From positions 1-15,999 of the forward strand of contig JBEKDJ010000087.1 of NCBI GenBank assembly GCA_050014415.1: 15,999 nucleotides of DNA, in the 5' to 3' direction. This document shows positions 1 to 7,700 of the stretch, in pieces. Each line of letters begins with the position of its first letter. The stretch's first letter is position 1. This DNA is from JBEKDJ01 sp050014415. Lineage in GTDB: Bacteria; Desulfobacterota; BSN033; UBA1163. A program made the translations under genes and the position numbers. The notes beneath the pieces were generated by a model that had not been told where the DNA came from, ran no database searches, and saw only the letters and a list, made by a program, of their open reading frames with translations.

Positions 1-879
1 GCAGAGCAGTTTGAAATCTCTACCAAGACAGCTCAAAGAGATATCGATTTCATGAGGGACAGGCTTTATTGTCCCCTGCAATACGACGCGAGCCAGAAGG
101 GATATTATTATGATGACGAGACTTTTTCTCTCCCAATGGTTTATCTCTCATCCGAAGAACTTTCGTCTCTCCTGATTGCGAAGAAGATGCTTCAAGATAT
201 CAGCGGTGGATATATCGGTAATGAGATCACTTCCATCCTTAAAAAGATTACCAATGTTTTGAATAAGCACATGTCTATGGGAGATCGGATCGATGATGCC
301 TTCTCTTTTCAACTGATCGAATATTCTCCAGCACCTGAGACAGTATTTAAGGCCGTCCTGGAGGGATGCTTGAAACAGAGGCGTCTTGGCTTTACCTACT
401 TTTCTCCGATCAGAGAGGAAAAGAGCGTAAGAACGGTTGATCCCTACCACCTGTTTAACTACATGGGTACATGGCATCTTATAGGTTACTGTCACCTGAG
501 AAATACGATAAGAGACTTCGCGTTGGGAAGGATAACGGAGGCAAAGGTTTTATCTGAGACATTTGAAATGCCTCCCGATTTTGATATGGAAGACTATTTC
601 CAATCTTCCTTTGGAATTTACAAAGGCAAATCTAAAAAGCAAGTTACCCTCAGATTCACTCCTCTTAAATCGAGATGGATCAAAGAACAGATCTGGCACA
701 AAGATCAGAAAGCAAGATTCCTCAAGGACGGTTCCTTCGAATTGAGTTTCCCTGTCGCAGACTTCTCCGAGATCAAGATGGAGATATTGAAACACGGCAA
801 CGATGTCGAGGTTATTAGACCTAAGAGCCTCAGAGAATTGATCAAAACCGAGGCACAAAACATCTCGAAGATCTACTAA
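1..879 (+). CDS. WYL-domain transcriptional regulator, 5' end outside window
   Basis: The reading frame is open from base 1, so the true start lies upstream and 292 residues are visible. The first codons (FEISTKTAQRDIDFMRD) look like the recognition helix of a DeoR/HTH_11-type winged helix, so the ATG at 52 would cut into the DNA-binding domain and is unlikely to be the start. The middle contains the WYL core around bases 466-540, reading GTWHLIGYCHLRN then RDFALGRI; the signature is W-H-L rather than W-Y-L. The tail (roughly the last 80 residues) resembles the WCX extension. WYL proteins are DNA-binding regulators thought to sense ligands, often nucleic acids or nucleotides, and are common near DNA-repair and defence genes. 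Its target cannot be read from this window. The family assignment is secure, the function is not. Confidence 0.85.
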   Translation, partial: AEQFEISTKTAQRDIDFMRDRLYCPLQYDASQKGYYYDDETFSLPMVYLSSEELSSLLIAKKMLQDISGGYIGNEITSILKKITNVLNKHMSMGDRIDDAFSFQLIEYSPAPETVFKAVLEGCLKQRRLGFTYFSPIREEKSVRTVDPYHLFNYMGTWHLIGYCHLRNTIRDFALGRITEAKVLSETFEMPPDFDMEDYFQSSFGIYKGKSKKQVTLRFTPLKSRWIKEQIWHKDQKARFLKDGSFELSFPVADFSEIKMEILKHGNDVEVIRPKSLRELIKTEAQNISKIY

Positions 880-923
880 AATTCCCCTTTAAATTCCAAA
901 GAGTTAGACATAGGACACTTCCT

Positions 924-945
924 GGGGTAGGTCCCCGTCTATAAT
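924..945 (+). promoter_or_regulatory. Possible -10 box after a small GGGG/CCCC hairpin
   Basis: A perfect TATAAT lies at 940-945, about 50 bases before the ATG of the small gene at 994. Just before it GGGG (924-927) can pair with CCCC (933-936) around a 5-base loop. No good -35 hexamer sits 16-18 bases upstream; TAGACA at 905-910 is too far. It may be a promoter for the 994-1245 gene, but the evidence is only the hexamer and its position. Confidence 0.3.
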
Positions 946-993
946 TAAACTTCTAAGAAAATAATCCCATTAACTTCAAAAAAGGAGGTTGTC

Positions 994-1245
994 ATGGAAA
1001 TGGACATACCATTGACCGACTTGTTCGAGTGCCCATCTTGCGGCTTTCGAGGTCTATTCAAAGCTGAGCCTGCCGCTTATGTGAAATGCATATGTGGCAG
1101 GTGGTGGGTGATAGGCGATTACAAATACTATATGTCTTTAACTCACGAAGAAAGGGAAAAAATCAGGACGTGGGATATAAATTTCTATAAAGATCACAGA
1201 GAATTGAATTATAGCTGTTTTGATGGGGCAGATATCTATTCTTAA
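994..1245 (+). CDS. Small Cys-rich (putative zinc-binding) protein of unknown function
   Basis: This 83-residue protein has an excellent ribosome binding site, AGGAGGT at 983-989, four bases before the ATG. Cys13 and Cys16 (ECPSCGF) and Cys32 and Cys34 (VKCICGRWW) form a CxxC-15-CxC arrangement that could hold one zinc ion, as in zinc ribbons. The C-terminal half (about residues 45-83) is charged and aromatic, with HEEREKIRTWD followed by several Tyr. There is no signal peptide or membrane segment, so it is probably cytoplasmic. I do not recognise the family. The strong ribosome binding site and clean reading frame argue it is real. It is followed by another small Cys-pair reading frame, but the two sequences do not align beyond the Cys pairs. 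Confidence 0.65.
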   Translation: MEMDIPLTDLFECPSCGFRGLFKAEPAAYVKCICGRWWVIGDYKYYMSLTHEEREKIRTWDINFYKDHRELNYSCFDGADIYS

Positions 1246-1294
1246 TAAACTTTAGCCATTTTTTCACTACTGTTAATATTCAAGAGCGTCAATC

Positions 1295-1468
1295 ATGAGG
1301 AGAAAAAGGCAAAAATTGTGTAGAAACTTTAATCCAGAGAAATACAAGATGATCTTTTGCCCATATTGAAGAGGGACTGGTAAGTCGTCCAACGAGGATG
1401 AAGGAGGCCAAGTTTGCAGTCAATGTGGGGGGTTCGGGTTGGTTAAGAAAGAAGAGGATCATAAATGA
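1295..1468 (+). pseudogene. Short CxxCxGxG zinc-motif ORF interrupted by in-frame TGA (nonsense or selenocysteine)
   Basis: From the ATG at 1295, 24 codons lead to TGA at 1367-1369, and the same frame then continues for 32 codons to TGA at 1466-1468. Ignoring the first TGA, the product has two DnaJ-like CxxCxGxG motifs: CPY[TGA]RGTGK and CSQCGGFG. The TGA sits precisely where the second Cys of motif 1 belongs. Coding sense clearly continues after it (VCSQCGGFGLVKKEE). The simplest reading is a TGC/TGT to TGA nonsense mutation in a small zinc-site gene. The alternative is selenocysteine. A short hairpin (GACT 1375-1378 with AGTC 1383-1386, loop GGTA) follows, but its loop starts only 9 bases after the TGA, closer than in usual bacterial SECIS elements. 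There is no strong ribosome binding site ahead of 1295. Confidence 0.5.
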
Positions 1469-1505
1469 AAGAAGAATTTCTCCGCCCATCCTTCGTTTAT
1501 AGAAC

Positions 1506-1531
1506 ACCGTCATCATGCAACTGACGGTTTT
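1506..1531 (+). terminator. Probable rho-independent terminator
   Basis: ACCGTCA (1506-1512) pairs perfectly with TGACGGT (1522-1528) around a 9-base loop, and the 3' arm runs into TTTT (1528-1531). It lies just after the interrupted small reading frame and about 100 bases before the TPR gene, so it would separate the two transcription units. The T tract is short, so efficiency is uncertain. Confidence 0.5.
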
Positions 1532-1628
1532 GAAAACCTAGGACAACTCTTGGGGGGGCCCTCCATTAGAATGTAAAGTGGGAAATTATAACCCTAAAAT
1601 AGGATGATGGTTTTATCAGGAGGATACG

Positions 1629-2633
1629 ATGAAAAAGCATGGACCAATAATGAATAACGATCACGGCGAGTTGAAAACCTTAAAGGAACAGTATCTCATG
1701 GCAAGAAAGGCATTGAGCCGGGTTAAAAGCGGGACTAGACAGCGAGAATTGAAAGAATACTTCAATGACCTGAAGATCGAACTGGGTTGGGCTCTCCTTG
1801 ACCATGGAAAATATGAGCAAGGCTTTGCGTTATTCGAATCGCTTTCATGGAGGGGCGATGGGGAGATGAAGTGCAATGGCATGGCCAGGGCGTTGACAGA
1901 GATGGGATATTACGATGAGGCGCGGAAGCTTTTGGAGGTTGGGCTGAGGAGGTTCCCGAAATCGTACGCGCTCTGGGTAGCAAAGGGAGCTCTGTGTGAT
2001 AGCCTGGGAGATACCTTTGGTTTGCTGGAGTGTATTGAGATCTCCCTCCGCTTCGCTCCGGAAGATAACTCGACAGGGCTTTACAACAAAGCTTTCGCCC
2101 TGATCAAACTGGGATGCTATAGTGATGCATTGCCGATTATCGATGAACTTATTGAGAGATACCCTGATGATCCGAGGCATCTTGCAGAAAGGGGATCCTG
2201 TGCCCTGGAGATGGGATATCCTCAAGAGGCCCTTCAATATTATCAAAAGGCCATGGAGGTTTGGAAGCGATCTCCGACAATCTACGAAGGGATCTGTGTT
2301 TACTCAGGGCTCTGTTCATCGTACATGGAACTTGGAATGAAGACGGAGGCCATGGAGATCGCCCTCGAGGGACTTAAGAAATTTCCGGATGACGATCCGG
2401 CATTATATCAGAATGTAGCAGCGACGTTTTTTGAGATGGGTTGGCGTAAAGAAGTTACTGAAGTTCTAAAAAAGGGGGTTGAGAAATTCCCTGGAGATGA
2501 GGATCTCAAGAAATTCCTCAAGGATGTTGAAGATGATATGGATGACCCCGATGGTGGCGAGGAGCCACCTATTCTTGGATTGATATTGCTCATGGGATTG
2601 ATACGGAAGAAGCTCAAGAATTTTAGAAAATAG
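1629..2633 (+). CDS. Tetratricopeptide (TPR) repeat protein
   Basis: This 334-residue helical-repeat protein has a strong ribosome binding site (AGGAGG at 1618-1623, five bases before the ATG); a second Met at residue 8 is a weaker alternative start. TPR-like helix pairs repeat from about residue 50 to 300, with periodic G-x-Y-x-x-A and pairs ending in RFPKS, RYPDD, KFPDD and KFPGD, the typical turn between repeats. An acidic linker follows (EDDMDDPDGGEE, about 301-312), then a short hydrophobic segment (residues 315-325, ILGLILLMGLI) and a basic tail (RKKLKNFRK). That tail could anchor the protein to a membrane or be a buried helix. There is no N-terminal signal peptide. TPR domains mediate protein-protein contacts; the partner is unknown. 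The 59-base gap to the next gene contains a repeat, so co-transcription is possible but not shown. Confidence 0.85.
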   Translation: MKKHGPIMNNDHGELKTLKEQYLMARKALSRVKSGTRQRELKEYFNDLKIELGWALLDHGKYEQGFALFESLSWRGDGEMKCNGMARALTEMGYYDEARKLLEVGLRRFPKSYALWVAKGALCDSLGDTFGLLECIEISLRFAPEDNSTGLYNKAFALIKLGCYSDALPIIDELIERYPDDPRHLAERGSCALEMGYPQEALQYYQKAMEVWKRSPTIYEGICVYSGLCSSYMELGMKTEAMEIALEGLKKFPDDDPALYQNVAATFFEMGWRKEVTEVLKKGVEKFPGDEDLKKFLKDVEDDMDDPDGGEEPPILGLILLMGLIRKKLKNFRK

Positions 2634-2652
2634 ATTAACGTAGAAAATACTT

Positions 2653-2689
2653 CCTCTCCCCGGGTGGGAGAGAATTGAGGTGAGGGGAG
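2653..2689 (+). repeat. CTCTCCC...GGGAGAG dyad-type extragenic repeat
   Basis: CTCTCCC (2654-2660) and GGGAGAG (2666-2672) form a perfect 7-bp stem with a 5-base loop. A second purine-rich arm (GAGGTGAGGGGAG, 2677-2689) could pair alternatively with the same CCTCTCCCC tract. This matches the general form of an extragenic repeat (CCCTCTCCCC...GGGGAGAGGG...GGGTGAGGGG) that I recall from many proteobacterial genomes. Its 3' end (AGGGGAG, 2683-2689) also serves as the ribosome binding site for the gene starting at 2693, so folding could mask or expose that start. Confidence 0.55.
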
Positions 2690-2692
2690 ATC

Positions 2693-3625
2693 ATGCAGAT
2701 CTATTCTTATTCATGCAGTTATTGCAACTACTTCATCGAAACCAGCGGTCCCTGGCCATACTACAAACAGAAAACGGAAAAAGTCCAATACGAAAATTTC
2801 ATTGATGCATCTTCAGGGCCTATTCACGGTCTCAGAGCACTCATCTATTGCCCTGCATGTGACAAGAGGAAGGAATATGATATCGTCGAGTATGAAAAAC
2901 CTCTCAGCAGTCTCAATGAGATCTGGGTGGCGAGTCTTCCAAGAAAGACAAAGATGGTGTGCCATAAGTGCAAGGGCCCCGTTTACCTGGTCCTTCCTTC
3001 TGGAGCGGTCAAATGCCCAAGATGCAAGAAAGGGATGTTTGAGACCTTCAATCCTTTGCAGGAAATGGAAAAGGTTAAATTTCCAGTTCCGCCGCCTAAT
3101 TCTCCTCTCAGGGTGCGACAAAGGGGTGGAGCTATCCGCGTCCCCAAGCCCACCGTCGTCATCGATTCTGCCGAACATATGGGCTATACCTTTGAAAGGT
3201 TTACCAACTGGTTTTCAGGAACAGTCCGAAAGAGGTTATCCGTTGGGGATTACACGCTTCTTGGGATGGAGGAGGAAGTGATCGTAGAGAGGAAGACCGT
3301 TCCTGATCTGGTCAAATCAATTATACAGGAGAGGAACGATTTCATCAAAAAGTGTGAGAGGCTCTCAACCTTTAAGAAAAGTTGCCTGGTCGTTGAGGGG
3401 TCTTTAAGTAACGTCAAGACCCCGTATGAGGATTCTCAGGCCCACCCCAATGCCGTCTTGGGAAGCCTCCTGGCAGCCCAGGAGAGGTGGAATATCCCAG
3501 TCTATTTTCTCGATGAATATTCTCTGGCCGAAGAATTTGTGGCAAGCATGTTGACTAAGTACCACGCCTACCGCTGGCTCGAAATGAATGGGTTTGAGAG
3601 GTGTCTCATCGAGGGGGATATTTGA
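2693..3625 (+). CDS. ERCC4/XPF-type nuclease with N-terminal Cys-pair (zinc) module
   Basis: This 310-residue protein has two parts. Residues 1-115 hold four CxxC pairs: Cys8/11 (CSYC), Cys53/56 (CPAC), Cys90/93 (CHKC) and Cys108/111 (CPRC), enough for two zinc ribbons. A Pro-rich linker (about 130-140) leads to an ERCC4 nuclease domain (about 153-300) starting PTVVIDSAEH and carrying the full XPF/Mus81 signature GDX(n)ERKX3D: Gly185-Asp186, Glu199-Arg200-Lys201 and Asp205. These residues bind the metal that cleaves the DNA backbone, so the enzyme should be active. There is no helicase domain and no obvious tandem HhH domain, unlike archaeal or eukaryotic XPF. The likely role is structure-specific DNA cleavage in repair or recombination. 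The zinc module may choose the substrate or a partner. The ATG at 2693 is preceded by AGGGGAG. Confidence 0.88.
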   Translation: MQIYSYSCSYCNYFIETSGPWPYYKQKTEKVQYENFIDASSGPIHGLRALIYCPACDKRKEYDIVEYEKPLSSLNEIWVASLPRKTKMVCHKCKGPVYLVLPSGAVKCPRCKKGMFETFNPLQEMEKVKFPVPPPNSPLRVRQRGGAIRVPKPTVVIDSAEHMGYTFERFTNWFSGTVRKRLSVGDYTLLGMEEEVIVERKTVPDLVKSIIQERNDFIKKCERLSTFKKSCLVVEGSLSNVKTPYEDSQAHPNAVLGSLLAAQERWNIPVYFLDEYSLAEEFVASMLTKYHAYRWLEMNGFERCLIEGDI

Positions 3626-3715
3626 CTCCCAGGATTTTAATATATTGATGATTGGTTTGAGACGGAATGTTCTTTATCTAATCCAAGAGATTAATACGCA
3701 GTGGAGGTAAGACTC

Positions 3716-4489
3716 ATGATTGGTGCTATCGCCGGTGACATTATTGGGTCCGTTTACGAGTGGAACAGGATCAAGACAAAACAATTCAATCTGTTCAGCC
3801 CCGATTGTCACTTCACAGACGACAGCGTCCTCACCATTGGCCTGGCCGATGCCATTCTCAACGACAAGGACTATGGGACCATTATGAAATCCTATTACCG
3901 CCGTTATCCCCATGCCGGGTACGGAGGTTTTTTCCATCAGTGGGCCCGCACCCGGGAGAGTAAGCCTTATAACAGTTGGGGCAATGGAGCAGCCATGCGA
4001 ATCAGTCCTGTCGGCTTCGCCTTTGAAAGCGTCGAAGAGGTTTTGACCAAGGCCAAACATTATACAGAGATCACCCACAATCATCCTGAAGGGATCAAGG
4101 GCGCTCAGGCGACAGCCTCTGCCATCTTTCTCGCAAGAACAGGCGACACAAAAAAAGAGATCAGGGGTTTTATCGAGAAGTCTTTTGGCTACAACCTTTC
4201 CTTGACTCTGGATGAAATCAGACCCACCTACGGATTTGATGAGTCCTGCCAGGGAACCGTGCCCCAGGCCATCACCGCCTTTCTGGAATCAGAGGACTTT
4301 GAGGATGCCATAAGAAACGCCATTTCTCTGGGGGGAGATAGCGACACACTGGCCTGTATCACGGGAGGAATCGCCCAGGTTTTTTATGGGGGTGTGCCAG
4401 AGTTCATCACCCAAAAGGTGATGGAGATCCTTGACGAAGATCTGAGAAAGATTACCTCCGAATTCATGGAGGTGTACTGTAAGACATGA
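3716..4489 (+). CDS. ADP-ribosylglycohydrolase family protein
   Basis: This 257-residue protein belongs to the ARH/DraG family, which uses two Mg or Mn ions to remove ADP-ribose from proteins or other acceptors. The start MIGAIAGDIIGS is the usual family N-terminus. The metal site is intact: Thr34-Asp35-Asp36-Ser37 (FTDDS) and Gly206-Gly207-Asp208-Ser209-Asp210-Thr211 (GGDSDT). HNHPEG (121-126) is also typical. I chose the ATG at 3716 over a GTG at 3701 because GGAGGT at 3703-3708 sits 7 bases before it and would lie inside the gene otherwise. Length is normal. Nitrogenase genes are absent nearby, so a DraG role is not supported. No ADP-ribosyltransferase or macrodomain partner lies in the window, and the substrate is unknown. 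Confidence 0.9.
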   Translation: MIGAIAGDIIGSVYEWNRIKTKQFNLFSPDCHFTDDSVLTIGLADAILNDKDYGTIMKSYYRRYPHAGYGGFFHQWARTRESKPYNSWGNGAAMRISPVGFAFESVEEVLTKAKHYTEITHNHPEGIKGAQATASAIFLARTGDTKKEIRGFIEKSFGYNLSLTLDEIRPTYGFDESCQGTVPQAITAFLESEDFEDAIRNAISLGGDSDTLACITGGIAQVFYGGVPEFITQKVMEILDEDLRKITSEFMEVYCKT

Positions 4490-4642
4490 AAGGAGCTTTG
4501 ACTTTTCATCATGGTTTTGATACGGTAGGACAGACAAATTCGGGGGATGACTCATCGCTAAAGTGAAGATGGGAAAGCAAAAGACCAGGACTATCTCAGA
4601 CATGGAACAGAGGTTTTGAAATGATAAAAGAATAAAAGCCTA

Positions 4643-4717
4643 ATGTCAGTAGCTGAAATAGAGAAATCGGTAACAAGACTTTCATTTCATGCGATGATGG
4701 AAAGGGTTAAGAGGTAA
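4643..4717 (+). pseudogene. Possible remnant of a small antitoxin-like gene
   Basis: A 24-codon frame from ATG 4643 reads MSVAEIEKSVTRLS and then diverges (FHAMMERVKR, stop 4715-4717). The first 14 residues resemble, from memory, the N-terminus of a common family of small addiction-module-type proteins that begin with a VAEIE..V..LS pattern. No toxin gene and no clear ribosome binding site accompany it. It ends inside the leader of the next gene. It could be chance, and the call rests on a very short match. Confidence 0.2.
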
Positions 4718-4719
4718 CA

Positions 4720-7700
4720 TTGAGTAAAACCCGGCCTGACGCACGGATTTTAGTGAGCGGGGATTACTCTGCGCTTGAATCCCTTTTCGTGAAGGAAGTA
4801 CGGTCGGTAAGAGAACAGGACCCCTTTAACCCCCTCCTGATCCTTATATCATCGAAACTCCTTGGACTTCACCTTCGGAGACTTCTCGCCGAGGAAAGGG
4901 TCTCTCATTTCAATCTTCAATTCAGGACTTTGGAAGAATTTGCGAGGGAAGTAAGCACTCCCAATCTTCTCAGTCAGGGGAAAACTGAAATCTCTTCCCA
5001 CGCTGACGAGCTCATTATCGGGCATATTTCAAAGTCCTTGGCTGAGAAGGAGAAGGGATTTTACTTCCACGATATCACAGACCATCCCGGATTCCACAGG
5101 GCTATCCTTGCCACCTTGAAGGACCTCAAAGATGCCTGTCTCTCTCCTGAACAAATGGATCACATTCTCAGTGATACCAAAATAGCAAAGCAGGTTCACC
5201 TCCAAAAATTGAAGGATCTTCTCAGTCTCTGGAAGGCCTATGAAAAGCGGTTAGGGGAACTTGGATGGTACGATGAATCAGACGTGATGATATCTGCCTG
5301 TCAATGGGTAAAAGACTCAATATATCTAAAACAAACACCCAGGATGATCATTTATGGTTTCTACGACTTCAATATCGTTCAAAAACGACTTCTCCAAGCC
5401 TGTCTTAATGAAAAAGAAACGATTGTCTTCCTTCCTTATGAACCTACTCATGCCTTCGAATATGTAAAACCGACATGGAATTGGCTCAAGGATAATGGCT
5501 TTAAAGAAACTTCAACCGAAATTCCGGAAACCAACAGACGCATACAACCCCTCGGTCATCTATGCCACCATCTATTCAATGACGGGAAGCCGGTAGAGAT
5601 CCCTCCAGATGTCATTCAGATTGTTTCCGCACCGGGAGAGCCAAGAGAAGTTAGAGAAGTGATACGGGAAATTCTACGAGCATCTCAAGAAAAGGAGATT
5701 GCTTTTCATGAAATAGGTATCCTCCTACGGGCTCCCGAGGAGTATTCGCGCCTATTTCGAGAGACTTTCGACGGGCTGGGGATCAATCCGTATCTCCGTG
5801 AAGGGCTACCTTTAATTGAGACGCCGGCAGGCCGAAGTTTATTGATGCTTTTAAATAGTATTAATCGAAATTTCTCAAGGCAGTCTGTAATTGAATTTGC
5901 CACTTTTGCAAAATTACTTTCTGACCGATTTTCTACGGAGAAAGAATTTCCCCTCACTCCATCTCAATGGGATGCTATTTCCATCCACGCAGGCATTGTC
6001 GAAGGTCAGAAAGAATGGGAAGAAAGACTTGGACGCCTTCGAGAGAGCTGGATCAAAAAGGGGGAGGAAGAAGAAGAGGGTGAAGGAAGGGGACGCTTCC
6101 ATAAGGGAGACATTGTTGCCATCGATCAGTTGATCCGGTTCACCAAAGAGCTTTTCAAATTTCTCAGACAATTGGCAGCATCAAACACCTGGAATGGAAA
6201 GGTGGCCGCTTTACTCGGTGCCTTTGATGGCCTTGTGGAGCAAGACGAAGAGAGTATTCTTGTCAAACAAGCAATAGAGAGACTTTCTGAACTGGATGTC
6301 ACTGGCATCCCCCCATCCCAGGCAGATTTTACACGTTTGGTCGAAGAGGTGGTACAGGAAGAGGTCATCCCGACCGGAAGATTTCAGCGAAACGGGCCAA
6401 CTGTTGTCAATTTGATGGCAGCCCGTGGTGTTCCCTTTAGAATGGTCATCATCCCGGGAATGGCGGAAAAGTCTTTTCCACCTCTTATACGGCAGGATGC
6501 AATCCTGCTGGATCAGGAACGAAAAATCCTGAACCGATCTCTGGATGGAAAAGAGACAGAACCTTTGCCATTGAAAACAGAAGGGCGACTCGAAGAAGAG
6601 CGTCTTCTTTACCGGCTGGCCATTGGCGCTGCTAAAGAAAAGTTAATTCTCAGCTTTCCCCGGATAGAAATCGGGACGGGAAAGGAACGCCTGCCATCAT
6701 CATTTTTGCTCGCTTCTGTGAAGGCACTTACTGGAGAGAGTACTGATTTTCAGAAGTTTGAAAAGTTTCCCGGATTTGTCCTCATCCCTTTATCGGAGAT
6801 CGCTGTGAAATCCCCGGAGAAGGCCCTGGATGAAGTAGAGTTTGATATCTCAACCGGACGGCAAAAGTTGGAGCAGAAGAAAGCAGAGGCATTACTTTAT
6901 CTGCGAGAGCTTTCACCTTTTTTTGGCCGCGGTCTCCAGCTCGAATCCTCCCGATGGGGGAAAAAGGTATTCACAGGTTTTGAAGGGCTCCTCTCTTCGA
7001 AAGAGGCTCTTCAGATTCTGCAAGAGCGCCATTCGATCTTTGAAAAGAGTATTTCCCCCACACGGCTTGAGACCTATGCCTCGTGTCCCTATCAATATCT
7101 CTTAAATGTGATCATGGGTATCGAGGCCCTGACAGAGCCTGAGAAGGAGGCGACGATCAATCCCCTCGATAAGGGGACTCTCGTCCATTCTATTCTCTGG
7201 AAATTTTTTACTGATTTAAAGAAAGAGAGGGGATCTTCACTTCGTTTAGAACCGAAAGACCTGGAGAGGCTGTTAGAGATAGCAAATAAAGAATTTATCG
7301 AATTTGAGCAGATGGGAGTTACCGGTTATTCCATGCTGTGGGAGGTGGAGAAGAGAAAGATTCGGGATAACCTGGTGGACTTCTTTAAGGAAGAGCTAAA
7401 TGAGACTGAGTTCATTCCGACCTATTTTGAGGTTCGCTATGGGATGAAACCTCTCGATTTTCAGGAAAGCGAAATCTCAACCGAAGAGCCGGTTTCCCTA
7501 AAATTGGCAGGAAAGACCGTTAATTTGAAGGGTAGGATTGACCGGATTGATTTGACAAAGGATGGCAACAGAGCACGGGTGAGGGACTACAAAACCGGTA
7601 AGGTTTTGGCCAAAGCAAACGATTTCCAGGGAGGGACCACTTTGCAACTCCCCCTCTATCTTTATGCCGCCAGGCAGCTGCTCGGTCGGCTTCACAAAGG

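Noticed and set aside
1385..1401. A second hairpin (TCGTCC/GGATGA, loop AACGA) after the in-frame TGA, considered as a SECIS element.
   Set aside because: The loop lacks the G-rich apical motif expected for SelB binding and one pair is a wobble.
1845..2246. A 133-codon minus-strand frame opposite the TPR gene.
   Set aside because: It lies entirely within a well-supported gene and has no recognisable motif.
2802..3281. A 159-codon + strand frame overlapping the ERCC4 nuclease gene in another frame.
   Set aside because: The nuclease frame has complete catalytic motifs; the alternative has none and is a shadow.
3716..4489. The ADP-ribosylglycohydrolase as an antitoxin of a DarT-like pair or as DraG.
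   Set aside because: There is no ADP-ribosyltransferase toxin, macrodomain or nitrogenase gene nearby to support either role.
4486..4509. A hairpin ATGAAAG/CTTTTCAT at the end of the ADP-ribosylglycohydrolase gene.
   Set aside because: One bulge, AU-rich stem and no following T run, so it is not convincing as a terminator.
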